This document shows, in pieces, positions 35,170 to 45,520 of a stretch of DNA of 64,000 nucleotides (its first letter is position 1; every line of letters begins with the position of its first letter). Source of the stretch: Pseudomonas saliphila. Lineage in GTDB: Bacteria; Pseudomonadota; Gammaproteobacteria; Pseudomonadales; Pseudomonadaceae. The position numbers were made by a program, and so were the translations under genes. The notes beneath the pieces were generated by a model. The model searched no databases and had not been told where the DNA came from. It saw only the letters and a list, made by a program, of their open reading frames with translations. The stretch spans positions 33,007-97,006 of the forward strand of contig NZ_VTVA01000003.1 of the NCBI RefSeq assembly GCF_008638345.1, read 5' to 3'.

Positions 35170-38100
35170 ATGGATACTACATCCGCGCGACCGGCGCCTT
35201 CGCAAGACGTATCGCAGGGGCCTATGACACAACGCAGTCATCTGAACTTTCCAGTCGTCGGCATTGGCGCGTCCGCTGGGGGGCTGCAGGCTGTATTGCG
35301 CTTTTTCGAGCACATGCCAGATGACAACGGCATGGCGTTTGTCATCATCATGCATCTCTCGCCGAACCATGAAAGCAACGCGGGAAAAATCATCCAGACC
35401 GTCACCAAGATGCCCGTCACACAAGTGAACGGGACGGTGCCGATCGAAAAGAATCATGTATACGTCATTCCCCCCGCACTGGATCTGACGATGCACGATG
35501 GCCATCTGCGCGTGAGCAAACCCAAGCCCAAGCGTGGCGGACAGATAGCCATCGATCTGTTTTTCCGGACCCTGGCTGATACGCACCGCGAACATGCCTT
35601 TTGCCTCGTATTGTCCGGAACGGGCAGTGACGGTGCGGTGGGCTTGTCGCGCATCAAAGAGCAAGGCGGCGTGACCCTGGCCCAACTACCGGAAGACGCG
35701 GAATACGACGATATGCCGCGCAGCGCCATCGCTACCGGCATGGTTGACCTGGTTTTACCGGTAGCGGAAATGCCACACAAGCTCATCGAGCTATGGCGTA
35801 ACTCCCGCCAGATAAAGATGCCGGCCGACGTCAGCGTCGAGCCAAACGTACGCGCGCCCACCAGCGAAGAGGAAGCGATCGCTGCCGAACGGGCATTACG
35901 CGATATTCTCACGCTGCTGAACAGCCGCACCGGCCATAACTTCAAGCATTACAAGCGGGCGACTGTGCTGCGCCGCATAGAGCGTCGACTGCAGGTCAAT
36001 GCGCAACCCGATTTGCAGTCGTATCTCGCGTTCTTGCATTCGAACCCGCAGGAAGCTGACGCGCTGTTGGCCGACATGCTGATTGGCGTGACCAATTATT
36101 TTCGAGATCGTGAGGCTTTTGAAGCGCTTGAACGGGACGTCATTCCAGAGCTCTTTCGTGCACCGGACATCGCAGCACGCAACAGAAACACCGAAATCCG
36201 GGTTTGGTCAGCAGGCTGTTCAACCGGGGAGGAAGCGTATTCACTGGCGATACTATTGGCCGACCAGGCACGCATCGAGCAGTGTTCGGCAAAGCTGCAG
36301 ATATTCGCTACCGATATCGATGAGCAAGCCATCGCCATTGCCCGCGCGGGTATCTATCCGGAGTCCATCCTCACCGACATAGCGCCATCTCGGCTACGCG
36401 AGTACTTCGTCAAGCACGACAATCGCTACCACGTGAAGAAAGAGCTTCGCGAATCGGTGTTGTTCGCGCCTCACAGCCTGCTTCGTGATCCTCCATTCTC
36501 CCGGCTGGATCTTATCGTCTGCCGAAATCTGCTGATCTACCTCGATCGTGAAGTCCAGGAACACATCCTCAAGATGTTCCATTTTGCGCTCAAGCCTGGC
36601 GGTTATCTGTTTCTCGGCAGCTCCGAATCAGCGGACATGTGCTCCAGTTTGTTCACCCCCGTGGACAAGAAAAACCGGATCTTCCGTGCCCGGACTGACC
36701 AGGCGCCGAAACGCTCTATTTCTGCCCTACCCGTCAATATGGGTGTGGCTACCCGCTTACCTGGACCCTCCACCCAGGACAACCCGCTGCCGCGCAAACG
36801 CACCTATGCCGAGATTCATCAGCGAGTGCTCGAGCAATATGCTCCGCCCAGCGTAATTGTGAACGCTGATGCTGAAATCGTGCATATGTCCGACCATGCC
36901 GGCCACTTCCTGCGATACATAGGCGGCGAGCCGTCGCACAATCTGCTCACGTTAATCAGGCCTGAGCTTCGGGTGGAGTTGCGCACCGCCATTTTTCAGG
37001 CAGTGCAGTCGGGACATAGCGTTGAGGCCCGCCGGGTGCGCATGCAACGGGACAACCGGACGTTATATGTCAACATGACTGCGCGGCCCTTTTGCGACGA
37101 GGATTCGCGCAGCAACTACATCCTGGTGCTTTTCGACGAAGTCGAAGGCACCATGAGTCAGGAACCCAGCGAATCACACGAAATGAACAAGGATGGTGTG
37201 TTGATGCAGCTGGAAGCCGAGTTGCAACGCACCAAACTTGAGCTACAGCACACCATAGAACAATCGCGGGTCTCCACTGAGGAGCTCAAGGCTTCCAATG
37301 AAGAGCTACAGGCGATCAACGAAGAATTGCGTTCGGCGACCGAGGAGTTGGAGACCAGTAAAGAGGAGCTTCAGTCGATCAACGAGGAACTGGTGACTGT
37401 TAACCATGAGCTCAAGATCAAGGTTGAAGAAACCGATCAGGTCAATAATGACCTGCAGAACCTGATCACCTCTACCGACATTGCCACGGTGTTCGTCGAT
37501 CGTGGGATGCGTATCAAGTGGTTCACGCCGCGCGCCAAGGATTTGTTCAGCATGTTGCCGGTGGATGCTGGTCGACCGCTGATGGATATCACGCACCGTA
37601 TGGATTATCCGCAGCTGATCGAGGATGCCAGTCAGGTGTTCGAATCATTGCGACCGATAGAACGCGAAGTGCCCGCGCAGGATGGACGCTGTTACCTGGC
37701 CCGGCTGCTGCCTTACCGGACCAGCGAAGATCACATCGAAGGCGCAGTGTTGACCTTCATTGATATCACCGCGCGCCGTGCGGCAGAACAGGAGCTGCGC
37801 ATGGGTGAAGAACGCATGCGCCTGGTGGCGGATAGCACCCAGGACTATGCGATCATCGTGCAGGACAGCGAGGGTGTAATTACCAGCTGGAATAAGGGTG
37901 CAGAACTGATCTTCGGCTACAGTCGGGCTGAAGCCATAGGCAGCCACAGTGATCGTTTGTTCGTGCCAGAGGATCGAGCCGCTGGCGTGCCACAGGACGA
38001 ATTACGCCGGGCTCATGATTTCGGTCGTGCGGAAGATGAACGCTGGCACCAGCGCAAGGATGGATCGCAATTCTACTGCAGCGGAGTGGTTACCCGCCTG

Positions 38101-39330
38101 AACGGCGACAATTTCAAGGGATACGTTAAGATCGCCCGGGATCTGACTGAACGACAGAAACAGCAGGACGAGCAACAGCAGCAACTGGCTCAATCGCAGA
38201 ATACGCTTCAGCTGAAGGACGAGTTCTTCGCAGTAATGTCCCACGAACTCAAACATCCATTGAATCTGATCCAGCTGAACGCGGAGTTGCTCGGACGCTT
38301 GCCAGTCACCCGCACCATGCCGGTGGTAGGCAAAGCGGTGAGAACCATTGCCGAAGCGGTGCGAAGCCAGGTGCGCATTATCGACGATCTGCTCGATGTG
38401 TCGCGCATTGCCACCGGCAAGCTGAACCTTCAGCGCGGCCCGGTGGATCTGGGCAGGATGCTCAGAGGCATCGCAGACGTAGTCAAGGCCGATACCGAGG
38501 AAAAACCTCTGGAACTGGAGATCAACGACAGTGAAGAGCCCCTGATACTCAATGCCGACCCGCTACGCGTGGAGCAAATTATCTGGAACCTGGTGAATAA
38601 CGCGCTGAAATTTTCCAACGCGAATGAGGCCGTGCACGTCCGGGCGACTCGGGAGCAGGATCACGTGCGTCTCGACGTTATAGATAGCGGCCAGGGCATA
38701 GCGCCAGAATTTGTCGACAAGGTATTCGACCTCTTTGGCCAGGTTGAATCGCAGCATGCTCATCTACACAAGCAAGGGCTGGGCATCGGTTTGTCCCTGG
38801 TGCGCCAACTGGCTGAGGCCCACGAGGGCGCAGTGCAGGTGCGTTCCGAAGGGCTTGGCAAGGGCAGCCACTTCACTGTGTGGCTGCCCTTGTACACCGA
38901 AGACTCCATCGATTCGGTTACCAGGGAGGCATCCGGTTCCGATGGCCGGTTGAAGGGCATGCATGTATTGCTCGTGGACGATGCCCCTGAAGTGGTCGAG
39001 GTCATGGGGATGTTATTGAATGCCGAAGGCGCACAGGTAAGCAGTTTCACCGATGCTTCGCAGGCGTTGGCGGCGGCGACCAGGCACGCACATCACTTCG
39101 ATCTGATCATGTCGGATATCGGTATGCCAGGCCTGGATGGACACCAACTGATCAAGGCCCTGCGGGCCATTCCAGGTTACGCCAAGGTGCCGGCCATCGC
39201 GCTGACCGGTTACGGTGGCAGTGAGGATGCGAAGAAAGCACTGGCCGCAGGATTCGACCGGCATATGGGCAAACCCGTTACCTATGATGGGTTGATGGAC
39301 GCCATCGGCGAGATCAGGCTCGAGGGCTGA
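35170..39330 (+). CDS. CheB-CheR-PAS hybrid kinase with receiver (1386 residues)
   Basis: A single polypeptide joining a CheB methylesterase domain (GIGASAGG near residue 35, HLSPNHE, SGTGSDG), a CheR methyltransferase (LLNSRTGHNFKHYKRATVLR, SAM motif WSAGCSTGEEAYSLAILL, then VCRNLLIYLD), a heptad coiled coil around 675-750 rich in NEELQ/NEEL repeats, two or three PAS segments (VFVDRGMRIKWFTPRAKDLF; IIVQDSEGVITSWNKGAELI), HisKA (EFFAVMSHELKHPLNLIQLN), HATPase_c (NLVNNALKFSN, DSGQGIAPEF, GLGIGLSLVRQL) and a receiver (VDDAPEVV, SDIGMPGLDGHQL). Such proteins are known in many bacteria and are not adaptation enzymes of a normal MCP pathway. Cytoplasmic; signal unknown. ATG 35170 is used; ATG at residue 19 is possible. 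Confidence 0.9.
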   Translation: MDTTSARPAPSQDVSQGPMTQRSHLNFPVVGIGASAGGLQAVLRFFEHMPDDNGMAFVIIMHLSPNHESNAGKIIQTVTKMPVTQVNGTVPIEKNHVYVIPPALDLTMHDGHLRVSKPKPKRGGQIAIDLFFRTLADTHREHAFCLVLSGTGSDGAVGLSRIKEQGGVTLAQLPEDAEYDDMPRSAIATGMVDLVLPVAEMPHKLIELWRNSRQIKMPADVSVEPNVRAPTSEEEAIAAERALRDILTLLNSRTGHNFKHYKRATVLRRIERRLQVNAQPDLQSYLAFLHSNPQEADALLADMLIGVTNYFRDREAFEALERDVIPELFRAPDIAARNRNTEIRVWSAGCSTGEEAYSLAILLADQARIEQCSAKLQIFATDIDEQAIAIARAGIYPESILTDIAPSRLREYFVKHDNRYHVKKELRESVLFAPHSLLRDPPFSRLDLIVCRNLLIYLDREVQEHILKMFHFALKPGGYLFLGSSESADMCSSLFTPVDKKNRIFRARTDQAPKRSISALPVNMGVATRLPGPSTQDNPLPRKRTYAEIHQRVLEQYAPPSVIVNADAEIVHMSDHAGHFLRYIGGEPSHNLLTLIRPELRVELRTAIFQAVQSGHSVEARRVRMQRDNRTLYVNMTARPFCDEDSRSNYILVLFDEVEGTMSQEPSESHEMNKDGVLMQLEAELQRTKLELQHTIEQSRVSTEELKASNEELQAINEELRSATEELETSKEELQSINEELVTVNHELKIKVEETDQVNNDLQNLITSTDIATVFVDRGMRIKWFTPRAKDLFSMLPVDAGRPLMDITHRMDYPQLIEDASQVFESLRPIEREVPAQDGRCYLARLLPYRTSEDHIEGAVLTFIDITARRAAEQELRMGEERMRLVADSTQDYAIIVQDSEGVITSWNKGAELIFGYSRAEAIGSHSDRLFVPEDRAAGVPQDELRRAHDFGRAEDERWHQRKDGSQFYCSGVVTRLNGDNFKGYVKIARDLTERQKQQDEQQQQLAQSQNTLQLKDEFFAVMSHELKHPLNLIQLNAELLGRLPVTRTMPVVGKAVRTIAEAVRSQVRIIDDLLDVSRIATGKLNLQRGPVDLGRMLRGIADVVKADTEEKPLELEINDSEEPLILNADPLRVEQIIWNLVNNALKFSNANEAVHVRATREQDHVRLDVIDSGQGIAPEFVDKVFDLFGQVESQHAHLHKQGLGIGLSLVRQLAEAHEGAVQVRSEGLGKGSHFTVWLPLYTEDSIDSVTREASGSDGRLKGMHVLLVDDAPEVVEVMGMLLNAEGAQVSSFTDASQALAAATRHAHHFDLIMSDIGMPGLDGHQLIKALRAIPGYAKVPAIALTGYGGSEDAKKALAAGFDRHMGKPVTYDGLMDAIGEIRLEG

Positions 39331-39344
39331 CAGGAGGATGAACA

Positions 39345-39671
39345 ATGCCAATGATTGAGACCTACACAAACCAGGCGCCATCGCGCTCTGAAGTCGATGC
39401 GTTGCAGGGTGCGACGCTCATCGAGTTTGGCACAAACTGGTGCGGCCATTGCAGTGCGGCGCAACGCCATCTTGCCTTGGCGTTTGATGATCATCCCGAC
39501 CTGCGTCATCTCAAGATCGAAGATGGCCCGGGTCGCAAGCTGGGCCGCTCGTTCAAGGTCAAGCTATGGCCCACGCTGATATTCATGAAAGACGGTGAAG
39601 AGGTCGAACGGCTGGTGCGTCCCACTGATGTAGAACCCATCCGCCAGGCAATGAACAGGATTGATCCCTGA
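39345..39671 (+). CDS. Thioredoxin-family protein
   Basis: 108 residues, one thioredoxin fold. The redox site is NWCGHC with Cys33 and Cys36, a CGHC variant common in disulfide isomerases instead of the CGPC of thioredoxin A. The cis-Pro is in KLWPTLIFMKDG. There is no signal peptide, so it should be cytoplasmic. AGGAGG lies close upstream of ATG 39345, only 14 bp after the big kinase stop, so the two genes are probably co-transcribed. It could serve as a general thiol reductant; no specific partner is shown. Confidence 0.87.
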   Translation: MPMIETYTNQAPSRSEVDALQGATLIEFGTNWCGHCSAAQRHLALAFDDHPDLRHLKIEDGPGRKLGRSFKVKLWPTLIFMKDGEEVERLVRPTDVEPIRQAMNRIDP

Positions 39672-39719
39672 TCGTCCATTACCCGGCGCTGGTGGCCAAG
39701 CCTGACTTTTAGCCAGGTA

Positions 39720-41717
39720 TCAGCGCGGCGATCGGCGGATAGTTTTGACCAGGTCTTCCGGGGTAATGGATCCGACAATATTCTGCGCGCTGCCCAGTTG
39801 CGGCAGCTTGAAGATATTGTTTTTCATCTTGCCAATGACGTGCATCTCGCAGGGCTTGCAATCAAACTTCAGCGTCAGCACTTCATCATCATGTACCAGC
39901 TGCATGGGAGCCGCTTTGGTACGCACACCAGTGAAGCCTTTGGCCTGCTTCGGGCACAGATTAAAAGAAAAACGCAGGCAGTGTTTGGTGATCATCACCG
40001 GCACTTCGCCGGTTTCCTCATGGGCCTCGTAGGCCGCATCGATCAGCTTCACCCCGTAACGCTGGTAAAAAGCCCGCGCCTTGTGGTTATACACGTTGGC
40101 AAGGAAGGTCAGATGCGATTGCGGGTATACCGGCGGCGGCACGCTTACCGGCTTGCGGCTGCCATGCGGGAAGGCGGCAATGCGCGCTTCGCTCAGCTGC
40201 TCGATCAGTTGGCGGCGTAGGGTCTTCAGCTGCGAGTTGGGCACAAAGGGGACGAACCCTCCGGTTATATCTACCTGCTCAGCGTGGTATTGCGTGGTAC
40301 CCAACTGACCGAGCAGATCCTGCAACTGCTCCAGCGCCCGCTCCGCTTGCTTGGCAGACTCGAAGGGCCCGTTCAATTCGCCGCTGACAGCGACGCCCTC
40401 TTCGCTGGTGGCGCTCACGGTGATGCGCTCAGCCGTCAATTCGACCTGCCAGCGCAGACCGATACGGCGTTCGGCTGATACCCGTTGCAGGGCCTGCTGC
40501 CAGTCGTGATCGAGGTTGCGACTGAGTGTTTGCGGCAGCCGGGCGCGGCGCAACTGTTCAGGCAGCTCGTTGGGTTCGATGCGGTACTGCCAGCGCGGCT
40601 GGCCGTCTTCTTCAAACTGTTGAAGCTGCTCGGCAACGTTGGCGCGGAACCCCACCACCTCGCGCTTGACCATCACATTGAGCCCGTCACCATTGGAGAG
40701 CGGTGCATGGGTAACCGCCAGCAGATCATGCTTGCGTACCTGCTGCAGCTCGCCGACGACCAGACCAGTGAAGGTCGGCGAATCAAAGGCGCCGATATCG
40801 ATCTTGCGGTCGGTGACGAAGTAATCCGTGCTGCCGCGGTGAAAGGTCTTGTCCGGATCGGGCACAAAGAAATGATCGGTTCGCCCGCTCGAGGCGCGCG
40901 CCAGATCCGGCCGTTGTTCGAGCAATGCATCGAGCTGTTGCCGATACCAGGCGGTGATATTCTTCACATAGCCCAGATCCTTGTAGCGCCCTTCGATCTT
41001 GAACGAGCGAATCCCCGCGTCGACCAGCGCTTCCAGGTTAGCGGACTGATTATTGTCCTTCATCGACAGCAGGTGTTTTTCGTAGGCAATAACGCCGCCG
41101 CTTTCATCCTTGAGGGTGTACGGCAAGCGGCAGGCCTGGGAGCAATCACCGCGGTTGGCGCTACGTCCGTTCTGCGCATGGGAAATATTGCACTGGCCGG
41201 AAAATGCCACGCACAACGCGCCATGAATGAAGAACTCCAGCGTGGAATCGACCTGCTCATGGATCGCCTTGATCTCCTGCAGATTGAGCTCGCGGGCCAG
41301 CACCAACTGCGAAAAGCCGGCCTTATCCAGGAACGCTGCCTTATCCAGACTACGGATATCGCACTGAGTACTGGCGTGAATCTCGATTGGCGGGAGGTCC
41401 ATTTCCATGACGCCCATATCCTGCACGATCAACGCATCCACACCCGCCTCGTACAGCTGATGAATCAGCAGGCGCGCAGCCTCCAGCTCATCGTCATGCA
41501 GGATGGTGTTAAGCGTGACAAAGATGCGCACGTGGAACAACTTGGCAAAACGCACCAGCTCGGCGATGTCAGCCAGGCTGTTTTCAGCATTGTGCCGCGC
41601 GCCGAAGCTCGGGCCGCCGATATACACCGCGTCAGCACCATGCAAAATAGCCTCACGGGCAATGGCGACATCCCGGGCGGGGCTGAGAAGTTCGAGGTGG
41701 TGCTTGGGAAGGGACAT
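39720..41717 (-). CDS. rlhA: U32-family RlhA-like 23S rRNA hydroxylation protein
   Basis: About 665 residues of the YdcP/RlhA type, longer than the 450-residue TrhP (YegQ) family. E. coli RlhA makes 5-hydroxycytidine at position 2501 of 23S rRNA. Peptidase U32 motifs include LLSPARDVAIAREAILHGAD, FIHGALCVAFSGQCNISHA and GDCSQACRLPY. The U32 signature with its cysteines is followed by SFKIEGRYKDLGYVKNITAWY. The C-terminal extension ends CKPCEMHVIGKMKNNIF, with extra cysteines. ATG 41717 gives MSLPKHHLELLSPARD; a GTG at 41729 adds MVAS. No ribosome site is clear for either. It stands alone. Confidence 0.82.
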   Translation of the reverse strand: MSLPKHHLELLSPARDVAIAREAILHGADAVYIGGPSFGARHNAENSLADIAELVRFAKLFHVRIFVTLNTILHDDELEAARLLIHQLYEAGVDALIVQDMGVMEMDLPPIEIHASTQCDIRSLDKAAFLDKAGFSQLVLARELNLQEIKAIHEQVDSTLEFFIHGALCVAFSGQCNISHAQNGRSANRGDCSQACRLPYTLKDESGGVIAYEKHLLSMKDNNQSANLEALVDAGIRSFKIEGRYKDLGYVKNITAWYRQQLDALLEQRPDLARASSGRTDHFFVPDPDKTFHRGSTDYFVTDRKIDIGAFDSPTFTGLVVGELQQVRKHDLLAVTHAPLSNGDGLNVMVKREVVGFRANVAEQLQQFEEDGQPRWQYRIEPNELPEQLRRARLPQTLSRNLDHDWQQALQRVSAERRIGLRWQVELTAERITVSATSEEGVAVSGELNGPFESAKQAERALEQLQDLLGQLGTTQYHAEQVDITGGFVPFVPNSQLKTLRRQLIEQLSEARIAAFPHGSRKPVSVPPPVYPQSHLTFLANVYNHKARAFYQRYGVKLIDAAYEAHEETGEVPVMITKHCLRFSFNLCPKQAKGFTGVRTKAAPMQLVHDDEVLTLKFDCKPCEMHVIGKMKNNIFKLPQLGSAQNIVGSITPEDLVKTIRRSPR

Positions 41718-41830
41718 GGAGGCAACCACGCTACGGGAAAGCCGCCAATTGTAGCCGGGTTGATCGCCTGCTGCACGGCCAGGCGATCATTGGAGATGAC
41801 CATGGTGGGGTTACCGCCATGGTTAGTTTA

Positions 41831-43282
41831 TTAGCTGGGGCAAGCTGGCAAGCCATCGCGTGATGTGATGTTCAGCTCGGACGGAAACTCACGGGTAAAG
41901 GTGCATCCGTAGTTGGGGTCTGCCAGCTCCGCTGGATCCAGTACCTCATCACCAGCGGGTTTCGGTCCATCATTCACCCATATCAGCCAATCATTCATTG
42001 CCTCCATCATCTCTCCCGGCGAGAAGTCACAATGCCCGGGTGCGCGAATGGCTCGTTGAACCAGCATGTTTGCGTTGCCATTCTCCTCGGCACCCTCACG
42101 GTAAAGCTGCTGATGACGGAAAGGAACGTAGAAGTCGCCCAAGGTATGCATGGTCAGGACAGGGACGTCAAAGTCACCCTTCACCAGAGGAATCCAGCGC
42201 ACGCCATCATTACGCAGCGGGTTGGCATCTGGATCGGCACTGACTCGGGCTATACGTTCGTTAAACTCGACTTCCTCAGCGTCCGGCTGCGGACCGGTAG
42301 TCCAGCGGTAGACCTGTTCCTCATTGCCGTAGCCATTTTTGGCAAGGATGCCATTAATATCGCCTCCGGAGCCGCCCGTACCAAGCACTGCTCCCTGCCA
42401 CGTGCTCACGCGAAAGCCATTCTCGAAAATGGGACGTGGGCCGCCCGTCAAGTTGCGAGCGATGTCTTTGAGTCGTTGGCCAGCCTCATTCCGCGGTACC
42501 CATGTGGGCCCGTTGGCGTCGATCTCGAACAGCGTCCCGATCATTTGTGGCAGCAGGTCTTGAAACTCGGAATACTCTCTGTCACCAAACCCACTGAGCT
42601 CCATCATGGCCCTGGGGTAATCACCCAGCCACTGGAACTGGTTTTGCTCGGCCTGACAGAAAGGCGCAGCGCCTGCATAAGGAACTTTATGCAGGGTGCG
42701 TTCCATGTTCTCTCGATCCACTGCCGCCGCCGCCGTGTGCCCCCCTAGCGAGACGCCGGAGATCAGATACTGTTTGGGGGCTTCCAACTGGTCACCGTGG
42801 TCGTACTGGACGTAATCCATTACATTCAGCGCCAGCTTGTTGGTATCTTCAATACCCGCCCGAACATCGTAGTAGTTGGCGGAATAAGATGAAGAAGCCC
42901 AGGCATATCCGTGCTGGAGCACGATCATGCGCCAGGGCAAGGGCGGCTCCACTGTAGTTACTGCTTCTCCCTCGCCACCGTAGCCCCGCGTCCACATGAC
43001 AATACCGCGACCATCCCAGTTTTTCGGGATCTCCAGCGCATAAGCGGCTTCGCCCTGGAGGCCGTCGTACTTGCCAAAATAGATTTTTTCAGCGAGAGAC
43101 AGAGCATCAAACGACTTCTCAACCGCTTCGAAAGAGCGCTCATCGTGCTCCCGTGTCACTTCTGGTGTTCCCGGGGCTTCGGGTTCATCGGAACTCCCAC
43201 CCCCACTGCTCAGACAACCGCTCAATACTATCGCCGACAATGCCATGGGCACGGCAGCCGAATACCAATGATGTGTACGCAA
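41831..43282 (-). CDS. Lipoprotein alpha/beta hydrolase (prolyl-oligopeptidase-like fold)
   Basis: 483 residues with a lipoprotein signal and lipobox VLSGC (Cys23), followed by a flexible SSGGGSSDEPEAPGTPE linker. The hydrolase core has QHGYAWASSSYSANYYD and the elbow GVSLGGHTAAAA. The base His is likely in APGHCDFSPGEMM. Length and large insertions resemble secreted tannase-like or peptidase-like hydrolases of unknown substrate. It should sit on the outer or inner membrane facing the periplasm or outside. The gene starts 300 bp from vgrG on the other strand. Confidence 0.82.
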   Translation of the reverse strand: MRTHHWYSAAVPMALSAIVLSGCLSSGGGSSDEPEAPGTPEVTREHDERSFEAVEKSFDALSLAEKIYFGKYDGLQGEAAYALEIPKNWDGRGIVMWTRGYGGEGEAVTTVEPPLPWRMIVLQHGYAWASSSYSANYYDVRAGIEDTNKLALNVMDYVQYDHGDQLEAPKQYLISGVSLGGHTAAAAVDRENMERTLHKVPYAGAAPFCQAEQNQFQWLGDYPRAMMELSGFGDREYSEFQDLLPQMIGTLFEIDANGPTWVPRNEAGQRLKDIARNLTGGPRPIFENGFRVSTWQGAVLGTGGSGGDINGILAKNGYGNEEQVYRWTTGPQPDAEEVEFNERIARVSADPDANPLRNDGVRWIPLVKGDFDVPVLTMHTLGDFYVPFRHQQLYREGAEENGNANMLVQRAIRAPGHCDFSPGEMMEAMNDWLIWVNDGPKPAGDEVLDPAELADPNYGCTFTREFPSELNITSRDGLPACPS

Positions 43283-43368
43283 GTTAGACCTCCACTGTCT
43301 TCTATTCTTTTAATTGTTATCCGTGGGCATCTGAGCCCAGCGCACGTCAGAGAATAGCCAAGTGGCTA

Positions 43369-43602
43369 TCAGAATGCTTTCATATCACCGCGAGTGATAT
43401 TACTACCCACGCTGAAGCGAATATCGCGCCCTGCGGGCAATAATTGAATGTTCTCGTCCATTGCGGTTGTGCCGACTGACTCACAGCCTTCCCCGTCTCG
43501 ATCCACGACAATATGCGGCATCGAAGGGTAACGAATGCTCAGCTGCGTTACCTCTGCAAAGGACTTGCACAAGGAATCACCGATGTTCTCACCCGCCAAC
43601 AC
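43369..43602 (-). other. Possible small gene or gene remnant overlapping the vgrG start
   Basis: A 77-codon frame on the minus strand with GTG start ends at 43369. The C-terminal part (PHIVVDRDGEGCESVGTT, then LLPAGRDIRFSVGSNITRG) looks protein-like, whereas the first 25 codons are opposite the vgrG start. No ribosome site was identified. It may be the end of a decayed gene. I cannot name a family. Confidence 0.3.
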
Positions 43603-45520
43603 GCCTCACTTCGCCCTGCGCATTCAAGGCGACCACCACGACTTCAAAGTGTTGGCTTTTAATGGCCAGGAAAGCCTGTCAAAACCCTACCGTTTTGAGG
43701 TTGAGCTGGTCAGCGAACAACCTGACCTGAATATCGAAGATTTGCTGCATGTGCCGGCGTTTCTGAATTTCGCCGGGGAGAACCAAGGCGTTCACGGCCT
43801 GATTCACAGCATTGCCCAAGGCGAAGCCGGCAAACGCCTGACCCGCTACCACCTGACGCTTGTGCCGCATCTCGCCTATCTGCAACACGTCACTAACCAG
43901 CGCATCTTCCAGCATCAGTCCGTGCCACAGATCATCACCAGCGTGCTGCACGCGCACGGTATCCATGCCGATGCGTTTCGCTTTCAGTTGCTCAAGGACG
44001 CTCCGGAGCGCAGCTACTGCACGCAATATGATGAAACCGATCTGCAGTTTATTCAGCGGCTTTGTGAAGAAGAAGGTATTCACTATCACTTCCAGCATGG
44101 TCCAGACCGGCACGTGGTGGTGTTTGGTGACAATCAGACCGTTTTCCCTACACTCGCGCCGACAGGTTTCGATCAGGGCAACGGCATGGTGGCCGACGAG
44201 CCGGTAATCAAGCGCTTCGCCCTGCGCCTGGAAACCCGGCCCAGCCGCGTCACCCGCCGCGACTACGACTTCGAGAAACCCCGCCTGTCGATGCAAAGCC
44301 ATGCTCGAAGCGAGACGCTGCCCGATCTGGAGGACTATGACTACCCGGGGCGTTTTACTGATCGTCAGCGCGGCAACGATCTAGCGACGATCAATCTGGA
44401 ACGTCACCGTAGCGACTACCGCCTGGCCAGCGGCGAGAGCGATCAACCCCTGCTGGTGAGCGGGCACTTTCTCGCGCTGAACGGGCATTCGCGGCAGGAT
44501 TGGAATGATTTATGGCTGTTGACCGAGATTCACCACGAAGGCAAACAGCCGCAGGTGCTGGAAGAATCCATCATCAGCGACGTCCACCCGCAAGACGGCT
44601 TCACGCAGGGCTACCGCAACCATTTCACGGCGACGCCCTGGGACGTTCCATACCGCCCACCGCTTGCACACACCAAGCCGCGCATCCGAGGTAGCCAGAG
44701 TGCGGTCGTCACGGGGCCGCAGGGCGAAGAAATACACTGCGATCAGTACGGCCGCATCAAGGTGCAGTTTCACTGGGACCGCCTCGGCCAGGCCAATGAC
44801 AAAACCAGCTGCTGGCTCAGGGTGGCAAGCAGCTGGGCTGGCGATCGCTACGGCGGCGTTGCCATTCCCCGGGTTGGTATGGAGGTGTTGGTCAGTTTCC
44901 TTGAAGGCGATCCGGATCAGCCGCTGGTTACCGGTTGCCTGTACCACAAGGAACATCAGGTTCCCTACGACCTGCCCGCCCATAAAACCCGCACGGTATT
45001 CAAGACCCTGAGCAGCCCCGGCGGTGACGGCTTCAATGAGCTACGCATCGAGGATAAAAAGGATCAAGAGCAGGTCTTCATCCATGCCCAGCGCGACTGG
45101 GATCAGAATATTCAGCACGATCAAAAAATCCGCGTCGGCAACGAACGCCACGACCGCATCGAAGCCAACTGCTATACCGAACTGCTCGCAGAGCAACACC
45201 ACACGACCCACAGCGACCGCAAAACCGAACTCAAGGCTGACGACCACCTTACCGTAGGCAACGATCAGCACATCAAACTGGGCACAGCTCAGCTGACCCA
45301 GTCCGGTCGAGAGATACATCTCAAAGCCGGACAAAAAATATTCATAGAAGCCGGCGCGGAGCTGACCCTGCAGGCCGGAGGAAGCTTTCTAACCATCACC
45401 CCCTCCGGGGTGAGCCTGAACGGGCCAGGCATCCGATTGAATGCGGGCGGTCATGCTGGAAGCGGTTCGGGAGCGAATGTGCTGCGGCCTGCCCTACCCA
45501 CGCAGGCAGATGCCGACTGA
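43583..45520 (+). CDS. vgrG: VgrG type VI secretion spike protein
   Basis: 645 residues, the trimeric tip of the type VI secretion needle. The gp27-like base is in the first 380 residues (YRFEVELVSEQPDLNIEDLL, RSYCTQYDETDLQFIQRLCE, EEEGIHYHFQHG). The gp5-like OB domain has DQYGRIKVQFHWDR and SSWAGDRYGG, with VGMEVLVSFLEGDPDQPLV. Repeats of the beta-helix end with LTLQAGGSFLTITPSGV. ATG 43583 has AAGGA 8 nt upstream; the longer frame from 43535 is leader. There is no other type VI gene in the window, so it is an orphan vgrG. Effector or adaptor genes usually follow; here only a 30-codon overlapping frame is seen (45510-45602). Confidence 0.92.
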   Translation: MFSPANTPHFALRIQGDHHDFKVLAFNGQESLSKPYRFEVELVSEQPDLNIEDLLHVPAFLNFAGENQGVHGLIHSIAQGEAGKRLTRYHLTLVPHLAYLQHVTNQRIFQHQSVPQIITSVLHAHGIHADAFRFQLLKDAPERSYCTQYDETDLQFIQRLCEEEGIHYHFQHGPDRHVVVFGDNQTVFPTLAPTGFDQGNGMVADEPVIKRFALRLETRPSRVTRRDYDFEKPRLSMQSHARSETLPDLEDYDYPGRFTDRQRGNDLATINLERHRSDYRLASGESDQPLLVSGHFLALNGHSRQDWNDLWLLTEIHHEGKQPQVLEESIISDVHPQDGFTQGYRNHFTATPWDVPYRPPLAHTKPRIRGSQSAVVTGPQGEEIHCDQYGRIKVQFHWDRLGQANDKTSCWLRVASSWAGDRYGGVAIPRVGMEVLVSFLEGDPDQPLVTGCLYHKEHQVPYDLPAHKTRTVFKTLSSPGGDGFNELRIEDKKDQEQVFIHAQRDWDQNIQHDQKIRVGNERHDRIEANCYTELLAEQHHTTHSDRKTELKADDHLTVGNDQHIKLGTAQLTQSGREIHLKAGQKIFIEAGAELTLQAGGSFLTITPSGVSLNGPGIRLNAGGHAGSGSGANVLRPALPTQADAD

